From Actinomadura physcomitrii (GTDB taxonomy: Bacteria; Actinomycetota; Actinomycetes; Streptosporangiales; Streptosporangiaceae): a DNA stretch of 64,000 nt. The notes beneath the pieces were generated by a model. It was not told the origin of the DNA. It was given only the letters and a program-made list of their open reading frames with translations, and searched no databases. This document shows positions 20,663 to 29,602 of this stretch, in pieces. Position 1 is the first letter of the stretch. The number at the start of each line of letters is the position of its first letter. The position numbers and the translations under genes are program-made. Location of the stretch: the NCBI RefSeq assembly GCF_008923205.2, contig NZ_WBMS02000006.1, forward strand, positions 1-64,000. The letters run 5' to 3'.

Positions 20663-20835
20663 CGTTTCATCGTGACAGCGGACTCGCGAAGCGCGACCGC
20701 GACGCGCCGGAATGCCCGCCGGAACGGACAATCGGTTCGCTATTCCCCACTGCCGGGTTCGCCGCCGGACGGGGGGCGGCGGCGCGCCGGGGCCGCGCGG
20801 GCCGTCCGGGCAGCCCGGGGGGTCCGCGGGGTCCG

Positions 20836-20841
20836 TAAACT
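20836..20841 (+). promoter_or_regulatory. -10 box of ychF (leaderless candidate)
   Basis: TAAACT lies 8 bases before GTG 20850 with no Shine-Dalgarno sequence between, so transcription probably begins at or beside the start codon. Confidence 0.4.
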
Positions 20842-20849
20842 TGACGGCC

Positions 20850-21941
<1,092 letters not shown>

Positions 21942-21961
21942 GCCGTCCGAAGGCTCTGGTG

Positions 21962-21990
21962 CCGGGCCCCACCCGTCGGGTGGGGCCCGG
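21962..21990 (+). terminator. terminator of ychF
   Basis: Perfect 13-bp stem CCGGGCCCCACCC / GGGTGGGGCCCGG with a 3-base loop, 20 bases after the stop codon. Confidence 0.85.
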
Positions 21991-22425
21991 TGTGCGCCCG
22001 GGGCTTGTGTGATTTGCGATACAGGTGTTGCATGTGGGGCCATGCTCCGACAGCCCCGCCTGTTCTGTGTCGATATGTCGCATAGTCGACACTTTGCCGG
22101 ATTCTTTCGGGAACAGATTGCGGTCGGAACGGTCACCCGGTAACCAACCAACTGCCGAGTCGCGCCGCTTGCCGGAAACCTGGTCAGGCGCACCGTTCGG
22201 AGCCTTGGATAGGGGATCGTCACCGTTTGGCAATCTTCCCCGTTCCTGTTGAGCTGGATTGCATTATCCGCAACCGCGTGCCGGGGGTGTGCTTCGCCGC
22301 GATGCGCTGGAACAATTGACGCTCGTGGTTACGCTGGGCCCGGGGTGGGGTTCGGAAAGGACCACCGCGACAGGACCCAGGCAACAGAGCGCGCCGACCG
22401 GGGGCGAGGCGCGAGCGGAGGCAGG
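21991..22425. other. intergenic control region ahead of the type IV secretion operon
   Basis: 435 bases without a credible gene and with visibly lower G+C than its surroundings. It contains a dyad TGTCG-N6-CGACA at 22076-22091 and several T-rich stretches. The transfer operon's promoter should be here, but I see no convincing -35/-10 pair. Short frames on both strands lack ribosome sites and family signals. Confidence 0.5.
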
Positions 22426-23469
22426 ATGGCTCGCAGGTCGGCCGTAGGACGCGGCCGTGACACGGCCGTGGTCGAGGAGACGGCGGCGCCCGCGGCGCTC
22501 GCCGCGTCCGCCGACCCGTGGGACGCGCCCGCGCCCGAGCGGCGCCGCGGCCGCTCCGGCGGATCCGGCGGCGGCTCCCGCGGCGGCGGCCGCTGGGGCG
22601 GCTCCGGCGGCCGCTGGTGGGTGTGGGTCGGCCGCGCCGTGCTGTGGGCCCTCATCCTCGTCATCCTCGTCAATGGCATCCGCGCCCCGTTCGAACGCTT
22701 CACCGCCGACGACGGCGACTCCGCCGGCACCGGCGCCACCGCGAAACCCGAAAAGGGCGCCGGATTCCCCAGCAGCGCCGCCGGCGCCTTCGCGCTCCAG
22801 TTCGCCAACGTCTACCTGAACTACGACCAGAAGAACGCGCCGGGCCGCGAGGCCCAATTGCGCACCTTCCTGCCCGACGGCGCCGACGCGCAATTCGGCT
22901 GGAACGGCGTCGGCACATTGCAGGTCCAGTCCGTCCAGGTCGCCGGAGTCGACGCCCGCGACGCGCACAACGGCACCGTCACCGTGCTCGCTCGCACCGC
23001 CGACAAGTGGCTCCGCCTTTCCGTCCCGGTCTACGCCGCCAACGGCGGCGCGCTCGTCGTCTCCGGACGGCCCGCGCTGCTCCCCCCGCCCACCAAGGCC
23101 GCGCTTCCCCAGGGCGGCGTCCAGGACCGCGACACCGCCCTGGAGAACGAGCTCCAGCCGTTCCTCGGTACGTTCTTCCAGGCGTACGCGTCCGGCGACC
23201 AGGCCGCCCTGTCGCGCTTCAGCGACGGGACGCCCATCGCCGGTCTCGCCGGCTCCGTCAGCTACGTGCAGGTCAAGGAGGTCGTCGCGGCGAAGGGCGC
23301 CGCCGACGAGCGCACCGTCACCGCGACCGTCGGCTGGCAGCTGCCCGGCGGCGCGGGCGCCGGCGGCGGCGGCGAACTCGACCAGGCCTACGAGCTCACC
23401 GTGGTGAAGAAGGGGACGACCTGGTACGTCAGAGACATCCGCGGCACCACGGAGCCGAACGCATCATGA
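22426..23469 (+). CDS. TcpC/ConB-like conjugative transfer protein (VirB8-type)
   Basis: 347 residues. The cytosolic N-terminus is Gly/Arg/Ser-rich, with one membrane segment near residues 67-90 (WVGRAVLWALILVILVNGI). Two extracellular NTF2-like domains follow, the tandem arrangement of TcpC from Tn916-type elements; the second ends at TWYVRDIRGTTEPNA. It is expected to form a ring around the secretion channel outside the membrane. ATG 22426 has a GGAGG site. First gene of the transfer operon. Confidence 0.85.
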   Translation: MARRSAVGRGRDTAVVEETAAPAALAASADPWDAPAPERRRGRSGGSGGGSRGGGRWGGSGGRWWVWVGRAVLWALILVILVNGIRAPFERFTADDGDSAGTGATAKPEKGAGFPSSAAGAFALQFANVYLNYDQKNAPGREAQLRTFLPDGADAQFGWNGVGTLQVQSVQVAGVDARDAHNGTVTVLARTADKWLRLSVPVYAANGGALVVSGRPALLPPPTKAALPQGGVQDRDTALENELQPFLGTFFQAYASGDQAALSRFSDGTPIAGLAGSVSYVQVKEVVAAKGAADERTVTATVGWQLPGGAGAGGGGELDQAYELTVVKKGTTWYVRDIRGTTEPNAS

Positions 23470-23514
23470 CCGCAACCCCCACGACATCCGCCGTCCCAGA
23501 GAGGTGATCAGTCG

Positions 23515-23805
23515 ATGCTGCACCACATCATGGCGTCGATTCCGCACGAGGTCTGGGCGGAACCGCAAAAGAGCGACGAACTCGACACCGGCAATCTCGC
23601 CGACTGGCTGCGCAACATCTTCGGCCCGCTGTTCCTCGTCATCGTCTCCATCGTGGCGATCTTCTTTCTGTTCACCCGGGAGATCACGCGTTTCGTCCAA
23701 TTCATCGTGCTGGCGATAGGCATCGGAGTGGTCTTCTACGTGCCGAACATCATCGAGACGACGGCCCGCGCGATCGCCAAGGCCCTCGGGGTGGACGCCA
23801 CCTGA
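23515..23805 (+). CDS. small two-helix membrane protein of the secretion operon (ConC position)
   Basis: 96 residues with two hydrophobic segments (about 36-56 and 62-80) and an amphipathic N-terminus. Start ATG 23515 follows AGAGAGGTGA. In ICEBs1 a similar small membrane protein, ConC, lies between ConB and ConD, so synteny suggests the same role or a VirB2/VirB3-like one. Sequence alone does not decide. Confidence 0.75.
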   Translation: MLHHIMASIPHEVWAEPQKSDELDTGNLADWLRNIFGPLFLVIVSIVAIFFLFTREITRFVQFIVLAIGIGVVFYVPNIIETTARAIAKALGVDAT

Positions 23806-23859
23806 CCACGCGGAGATCGGCAGGCGGCACCGTGCTCGCGCAGTTAGGGGAGTAGGGGC

Positions 23860-26800
23860 GTGGATCTACCCACGTACACGAACATATGGCGCATCGAGAA
23901 GCGGCTGTACAAGCTGTACGACCTGCGGCTTCCGATGCCGCTGCCGCTGGTCCAGATCGGTGTGTTCCTCGGCGTGTTCGTGCCCTGGATCCTGCTGCTG
24001 AGGTTCGCGGGGATCCCGTTCAAGTCGCCCTGGCACGTCCTGTACATCGTCCCGCCCGGCGTGCTGACCTGGCTCGCGACCCGGCCCGTCATCGAGGGCA
24101 AGCGGCTCACCGAGCTGCTCCTCTCCCAGACCCGCTACCTGGCCGAACCCCGCACGTGGTGCCGCCTCACCCCGATCCGCGAGCCCCGCGAGGTCGTCGT
24201 CGTCGCCCGCGTCTGGCGCCGTGCCGAGGCCCCCGCCCCGGTCGCCGCGCCCGAGCGCGCCGCGATCAAGTCCCGCCGCCGCGCCCGCAAGGCCGCCGCC
24301 GAACCCGCGCCCGCCGCGGCCGCCGCCGCTCCGGTCGTTCCCGCGGCCGTCCCCGCGGCGGCGTCCGTGCTTTCGGGCCCGGCCCTCGCCGACCAGCCCG
24401 TCCCGCTCGCGGACTACGCCGCCCAGTACGACGTCCCGGCTCCGGCGGCCCCCGCCGACGCCGTCCCCGTCGCCCCCGCGGGCCCCGCGCCCAAGCCCTG
24501 GCGGCGCACCGACCGCGACATCTCCCACGAGGACGACGTCCAGCCGGAGCCGCACATCGACGAGCTCGAACATGCTCCGGCGACGCCCCGCCTGGAGGTC
24601 CCCGCGGCCGGTTCCGGCAAGCGCGGCCTCGCGTCCGGCGTCCGCCGCCCCGGAGCGTCCGCCGAGATGTGGCCCGCCGTCCCCCCGGCGACCCGCCCGG
24701 ACATCCCCCAGCAGGCCCCCGCCGCCCCCGCCTCCTTCGGCAGGCCTGCCCCCTTCACCAAGGCCGAGACCCCCGCCCCGCCCCCGGCACCCGCCCAGAC
24801 GTCCGGCCCCCGCCTCGTGCCCCTGCCCTTCGGCGCCGACGCTCCGACCCCCCACGACGCACAGGACTCGGGGCGCGCGGAGGAGACCCCGGGGCCCGCC
24901 GAACGCCCGGCCGCAGCGCAGCAGGCCCGGCCCGCCGACGAGGCCGAGACGGCAAACCCCGCACCGGAGACCGCCGGCGACGCTCCGGCGGAACGCGACG
25001 GCGCTGCCGAGCGCCAGGCCGAGGCCGCCGCGCAGGAGGTCTCTCCCGAGACCGAGGCTGAAACGGTCGGTTCGTCCGCCGACCGTCCCGCGCCCGAGAC
25101 CGCCGTGCGGCCCGCCGAGCCTTCGGCGCCCGCACCGGAGCCGGTCGCCCCGGCAGGCGGCGACGGTTCCGGCGAGCGTCCGGCCGAGGCCGCTGAGCAG
25201 GAGGCGCGGCGCGACGGCGAAGCGGAGACCGCCGCGAACGCGCCCGGACGTGACGACCCCGCCGAGCCCCGGACCGAGGTGCCCGCCGCCGAGCCGGTGC
25301 GCGGGCGCCGCCGCAAGGGCGCCGAGACGTTCGGCGGCGAGCCCGGCGACAAGAAGGTCGCCGGGTGGAGGTCGGCGCCGCGGAGGCCCGCCGCGCCGCC
25401 GACGCCACGGCCCGCTCCTCAGCGGCCGGCTCCGCAGCAGCCCGCGCCTCGGCCGCAGGTTCCGCAGCAGCCCGCGGCTCAGCAGCAGATTCCCCAGCAG
25501 CCCGCGGCGCAGGCACCGACGCAGCCGGACCTGCCGCGGCAGATCCCGCAGCGCGACGGGCCCGCCCAGCCGCCAGTGCAGCAGCCGCCGGCGCAGCCGC
25601 CGGTGGTGCGGCCGCCGGCGCCGACCCGGCCGGACATCCCGATGCAGGGCCGCCCGGCCGCGCCCGCGGCGTTCGGCGGCCCGCGGACCGGGCCCGGCGA
25701 GGAGAACGAGTGGCGGCCCGCCAGGCAGGAGCGGGACGCCGCGCCGCCGCGCCTGGAGGCGCCGCGGCCGTGGTCGAAGGGGCTGTCGAAGCCGCTGCGT
25801 CCGGCGACCACCGACAACGTGCAGTGGCCGCCCGTCCCGGAGCCGGGACGGGCGGCGGAGGCGTACTCGGAACTGCCGCCGCAGGGCGTCCCGATCCAGC
25901 CGCCCCCTCAGCCGCCGCAGCCGCAGCCGCAGCAGGTGCCGGAGCCGGCGGAGGAGGCGCCGCCGCGGGAGGTGCGCTCCCAGCCGCAGTCGCCGGTCCG
26001 GCCGAGGCCGCTGCCGCCGCCCCCGGCGCCGCCCGCGCACGGGCCCGCGATCACGCCGCCGGGCCCGGAGCACGAGGTCACGACCGGCGGGCTGCGCCGG
26101 CTCATCCAGGCCGTCGGCGGCGGGCACGGCGAGGTCGACGCCGAGTACCAGCAGCGGCTGCAGCAGCCGTTCCACGGGACCCGGCACGTCGTCGTGCTCG
26201 GCTGCACCGGCGGCGCTGGGCAGACCGTCACCGCGCTGATGCTCGGGCACACGTTCGCGCAGCACAACGGCGAACCCGTCGTCGCGATCGACGTCAACCC
26301 GGGCCCGGGCGCGCTCGCGCGGCGGACGCGCAGCGAGACCAACGAGACGCTGACCTCGCTCATCACGCGCGCCGACCAGGTCGGCAGCCTCACCGCGATG
26401 CGCCGCTACACCTCGCAGGCCAAGTCGGGGCTCGACGTCATCGCGGCCGGGAAGAACCCGCTGCAGGCGCTCGACGACCGCGACTACGCGCTCGCGATCC
26501 GCACGATCGACAAGTTCTACTCGGTGACGCTGCTGGACACCGCGGCGGCGATCGTCGCGCGCGTCCTGCCGTACGCCGACCAGATCGTGCTGGTCGCGCC
26601 CGCCAGCGCCGACGCGCCGCGCGCGGTGGCGATGACGTTCGAGTGGCTGGACGGGCACGGGTACGAGGAGTTGCGGTCCCGCGCCGTCACCGTCATCAAC
26701 GGGGTGTCCCGCCGCAGCATGGACGACGTCGAGCAGGCGGAGGCGGTCGCCCGGGGGCGTTGCCGTGCCCTCGTGCGGATCCCGTGGGACGATCACCTCA

Positions 26801-26952
26801 GCATGGACCGCGCGCCCCGCAACGAGCTCAAGTCGTTGCGCGCGCCGACGCGCCGTGCCTATCTTGCCCTCGCCGGTGTGGTCGCCGGCGGGTTCACCGT
26901 CGTGCCCGAGCGTTACCAGGAGCTTCAGCAGGAGCAGGAGGCCACCCGATGA
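23860..26952 (+). CDS. TcpE-like membrane domain fused by a Pro-rich linker to a degenerate MinD/ParA ATPase
   Basis: 1030 residues in three parts. (1) About 1-125: a TcpE/ConD-type domain with paired membrane helices (PLPLVQIGVFLGVFVPWILL, then WHVLYIVPPGVLTWLA). (2) About 130-765: a very long disordered Pro/Ala/Gln/Glu linker. (3) About 771-1030: a SIMIBI ATPase fold beginning RHVVVLGCTGGAGQT. Both defining lysines of the MinD P-loop (KGGxGKT) are missing; the positions are Thr783 and Gln788, so hydrolysis is doubtful. GTG 23860 follows a GGGGAG site. The layout resembles EspI of type VII loci, which pairs a Pro/Ala-rich region with a MinD-like domain. Joining it to TcpE is unusual. Confidence 0.85.
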   Translation: MDLPTYTNIWRIEKRLYKLYDLRLPMPLPLVQIGVFLGVFVPWILLLRFAGIPFKSPWHVLYIVPPGVLTWLATRPVIEGKRLTELLLSQTRYLAEPRTWCRLTPIREPREVVVVARVWRRAEAPAPVAAPERAAIKSRRRARKAAAEPAPAAAAAAPVVPAAVPAAASVLSGPALADQPVPLADYAAQYDVPAPAAPADAVPVAPAGPAPKPWRRTDRDISHEDDVQPEPHIDELEHAPATPRLEVPAAGSGKRGLASGVRRPGASAEMWPAVPPATRPDIPQQAPAAPASFGRPAPFTKAETPAPPPAPAQTSGPRLVPLPFGADAPTPHDAQDSGRAEETPGPAERPAAAQQARPADEAETANPAPETAGDAPAERDGAAERQAEAAAQEVSPETEAETVGSSADRPAPETAVRPAEPSAPAPEPVAPAGGDGSGERPAEAAEQEARRDGEAETAANAPGRDDPAEPRTEVPAAEPVRGRRRKGAETFGGEPGDKKVAGWRSAPRRPAAPPTPRPAPQRPAPQQPAPRPQVPQQPAAQQQIPQQPAAQAPTQPDLPRQIPQRDGPAQPPVQQPPAQPPVVRPPAPTRPDIPMQGRPAAPAAFGGPRTGPGEENEWRPARQERDAAPPRLEAPRPWSKGLSKPLRPATTDNVQWPPVPEPGRAAEAYSELPPQGVPIQPPPQPPQPQPQQVPEPAEEAPPREVRSQPQSPVRPRPLPPPPAPPAHGPAITPPGPEHEVTTGGLRRLIQAVGGGHGEVDAEYQQRLQQPFHGTRHVVVLGCTGGAGQTVTALMLGHTFAQHNGEPVVAIDVNPGPGALARRTRSETNETLTSLITRADQVGSLTAMRRYTSQAKSGLDVIAAGKNPLQALDDRDYALAIRTIDKFYSVTLLDTAAAIVARVLPYADQIVLVAPASADAPRAVAMTFEWLDGHGYEELRSRAVTVINGVSRRSMDDVEQAEAVARGRCRALVRIPWDDHLSMDRAPRNELKSLRAPTRRAYLALAGVVAGGFTVVPERYQELQQEQEATR

Positions 26953-27116
26953 GCGCCCCTCGCGGGCACCGAGCCGGCCGGACGGGCGTGAGCGTGGCGG
27001 GCGCGCCTGTCGCCCGTGTCCGCCCGGACCGTGAACACTCTCCCCGCCAGCCCTTCGCAGCCGCACGCCGATCGGGAGAATCATTGGTCAGGACCAGGGT
27101 CGGGAGGACGGCATGA
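26949..27116 (+). CDS. possible 55-residue basic protein coupled on both sides
   Basis: The ATG at 26949 overlaps the TGA of the fusion gene (ATGA) and the TGA at 27114-27116 overlaps the ATG of the VirB4 gene (ATGA). The frame exactly bridges the 160-bp gap and encodes an Arg/Ala/Pro-rich peptide starting MSAPRGHRAGRTGVSVAG. No family is recognised. Double coupling in an operon where other junctions are also ATGA argues for translation, perhaps only to carry ribosomes to virB4. It could still be chance. Confidence 0.4.
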   Translation: MSAPRGHRAGRTGVSVAGAPVARVRPDREHSPRQPFAAARRSGESLVRTRVGRTA

Positions 27117-29602
27117 GCAAGGCCAGCCGGCTGGCCGTGCGGTACTTCGACGACCGCGTGCTGCTCACCGACGGCGCCGCCTGGGCGTACTTCCGGCTGC
27201 CCACGGTGTCCTACGAGTTCACCACCGGCGAGGAGCGGGAGGCGCTCGCCACCAACATCACGATCGCGCTCGCCGGGATCCGGATGCAGGACGCCGAGGT
27301 GCACCTGCGGATCGCGCACCGGACGTACCCGGCGGCCGAGTGGGCGCTCGCGCTGGACAGGACGTCCGACGGCGGCGCCGGGTGGCGGGAGTACCTCGAG
27401 GAGACCTACGCGCACGTGTGGGCGAAGGACTTCTGGACCAAGGAGGTCTACCTCGGGGTGCGGCTCGGCCCGCGCGGGATGGGCGCGCAACTGTCCGGCG
27501 GGGTGGTGTCGCAGCTCCTCGGGTTCTACAAGCGCAGCGAGAAGGTCCTCGGCGTCAACGACGACGCGATCGACAAGCGCGAGATCGGCCGCTGGACGGA
27601 CCAGGCCGAACGGATCGGCCGGGCCCTCGGCGGCTCCGCCCTGTACGCGCGGCACGCGACGGCCACCGAGGTGGCGTGGCTGTTCCAGCACGCGGTGACG
27701 GGGTCGCTCGCCGATCCGCCGCCGTCGGCGGTGCCGCGCCGGACCTGGGGCAAGGGCGAGATCGAGTCGCTGGTGGAGGGCGCCATCCACAACGGCCGCT
27801 CCTACCTGCGGATCGAGCAGCCGAACTTCACCGGCGCGGGCGGCGGCGCGACGGCCGCCTCGTACGTCGCGTACCTGTCGTTCGCCCGGTTCCCCGACAT
27901 GATGCCGTTCCCCGACGGCGAGCCGTGGTTCCACTACGCCGACGCGCTGCCGTTCCCCGTCGAGATCAGCGCGCGGATGAAGCTGATCCCGCCGGCGAAG
28001 GCGTCCAAGGACGTCTCGCGCAAGCTCGCGCACGCCCGCGACATGGACCAGCACATCCGGGAGGCGGGCGCGGAGGCGCCGATCGCGCTCGCCGAGCAGA
28101 TCGACGCCGCGCGGATGCTGGAGCACGGCATCACCAAGGAGCGCCTCCCGTTCGTGTACGGGTGGCACCGGCTGATCGTGTCCGCGCCCACCGAGGACCT
28201 GCTCGCCCAGCGGGTCGACGCGGTCGTCGAGCACTACCGCGACATCGGCATCGACGTCGTCAACTCCACCGGCGACCAGTTCTCGCTGTTCCTGGAGTCG
28301 CTGCCCGGCGACCAGATCCGGCTGAACGCCTACGCGCAGCGGCAGCCGCTGCGCACCATCGCCGGCGGGATGCCCGTCGCGACCGTCGACCTCGGCGACC
28401 GCACCGACGAGAACGACGAGGGCTGGATCGGCCCCTACATCGGCGAGACGCTCGGCCGGGCCCGGTCGATCGTCCACTTCGACCCGCTCGTCGCCGCCGC
28501 CCGCAACCGGCCGACCGCCGTCGCGATCACCGGCGAGCCCGGCGGTGGCAAGACCACGCTCGCGCTGCTGCTCATCTACCAGATGGCGCTGCGCGGCGTC
28601 ACGATCGCGGCGATCGACCCGAAGGGCGACGCCGAGTCGCTGGTCGAACTGCTCAAGGCGCGCGGACGCAAGGCGCGGATCCTGCCGCTCGGGTCCGCCG
28701 CGCCCGGCCTGCTCGACCCGTTCTCGTTCGGCGACGACCTCGCCACCAAGAAGACCATGGCGACCGAGACGCTCCGGCTGCTGCTGCCGCGGATGTCGGA
28801 GGAGCGCGAGTCGGCGATGATCCAGGCGGTCGGCGCCGTCGCGAACGCCGAGCAGCCGTCCCTCGGCCGCGTCGTCGACCACCTGGAGCAGGCCTCCGAC
28901 CCCGCGTCCAAGAACCTCGGCGCGGTGCTGCGGTCGATGTCGGAGATGCACCTCGCCCGGCTGTGCTTCGACCCGTCCGGCGGCGAGCGCATCGACACCG
29001 CCGGCTGGACGACCGTGTTCACCCTCGGCGGCCTCACCCTCCCCGACGTCGCGATCTCCCGCGAGGACTACTCCTACGAGCAGCGCCTGTCCGTCGCGCT
29101 GATGTACCTGGTGTCGCAGTTCGCGCGGCGGCTGATGCACGGCATCGACCGGCGGCTGCCGAAGGCGATCTTCCTGGACGAGGCGTGGGCGATCACGTCC
29201 ACGCCCGAGGGCGCCAAGCTGGTGCCCGAGGTGTCGAGGATGGGGCGGTCCCGCAACACCGCGCTGATCCTCGTCTCCCAGAACGCGGGCGACCTGCTGA
29301 ACGAGCAGGTCACCAACTGCCTGTCGTCGGTGTTCTCCTTCCGGTCGACCGAACGGGTCGAGGTGGGCAACGTGATGTCGCTGCTCGGTGTCGAATCGTC
29401 CGACGAGCACAAGGCCGTGCTGCGCAACCTCGGCAACGGCGAGTGCATCTTCCGCGACCTCGACGGGCGGGCCGGCCGGATCGGCGTCGACCTCATCTCC
29501 GAGGAGCTGCGGAGATGGCTGGACACCAACCCCACCCGGTCCCATCCGGGCCGTTCCGAACTCACCGCAGCGGGGGCCGAGGTCGAGGAGGTCATCCGAT
29601 GA
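27113..29602 (+). CDS. VirB4/TcpF-type secretion ATPase
   Basis: 829 residues. An N-terminal membrane-associated VirB4 region (about 1-430) is followed by the ATPase: Walker A GEPGGGKTT at 474-482 (Lys480), Walker B IFLDEAWAI with Asp689-Glu690, then a RecA-type core with SRMGRSRNTALILVSQNAGD. It powers assembly or substrate passage of the type IV channel at the inner face of the membrane. ATG 27113 has a GGGAGG site. The stop overlaps the next start (ATGA). Confidence 0.93.
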   Translation: MSKASRLAVRYFDDRVLLTDGAAWAYFRLPTVSYEFTTGEEREALATNITIALAGIRMQDAEVHLRIAHRTYPAAEWALALDRTSDGGAGWREYLEETYAHVWAKDFWTKEVYLGVRLGPRGMGAQLSGGVVSQLLGFYKRSEKVLGVNDDAIDKREIGRWTDQAERIGRALGGSALYARHATATEVAWLFQHAVTGSLADPPPSAVPRRTWGKGEIESLVEGAIHNGRSYLRIEQPNFTGAGGGATAASYVAYLSFARFPDMMPFPDGEPWFHYADALPFPVEISARMKLIPPAKASKDVSRKLAHARDMDQHIREAGAEAPIALAEQIDAARMLEHGITKERLPFVYGWHRLIVSAPTEDLLAQRVDAVVEHYRDIGIDVVNSTGDQFSLFLESLPGDQIRLNAYAQRQPLRTIAGGMPVATVDLGDRTDENDEGWIGPYIGETLGRARSIVHFDPLVAAARNRPTAVAITGEPGGGKTTLALLLIYQMALRGVTIAAIDPKGDAESLVELLKARGRKARILPLGSAAPGLLDPFSFGDDLATKKTMATETLRLLLPRMSEERESAMIQAVGAVANAEQPSLGRVVDHLEQASDPASKNLGAVLRSMSEMHLARLCFDPSGGERIDTAGWTTVFTLGGLTLPDVAISREDYSYEQRLSVALMYLVSQFARRLMHGIDRRLPKAIFLDEAWAITSTPEGAKLVPEVSRMGRSRNTALILVSQNAGDLLNEQVTNCLSSVFSFRSTERVEVGNVMSLLGVESSDEHKAVLRNLGNGECIFRDLDGRAGRIGVDLISEELRRWLDTNPTRSHPGRSELTAAGAEVEEVIR

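Noticed and set aside
22025..22252. 75-residue plus-strand frame before the TcpC-like gene
   Set aside because: No ribosome site, mixed composition and it crosses the probable control region.
22312..22338. GGAAC / TTGACG / TACGCT elements as promoter of the secretion operon
   Set aside because: Spacings do not fit either an ECF or a housekeeping promoter.
23466..23507. 13-codon mini-frame overlapping the TcpC-like stop (ATGA)
   Set aside because: Too short to judge; its end merely coincides with the ribosome site of the next gene.
26894..29545. Long minus-strand frame opposite virB4
   Set aside because: Antisense shadow of a gene with clear Walker motifs; no family pattern or ribosome site.
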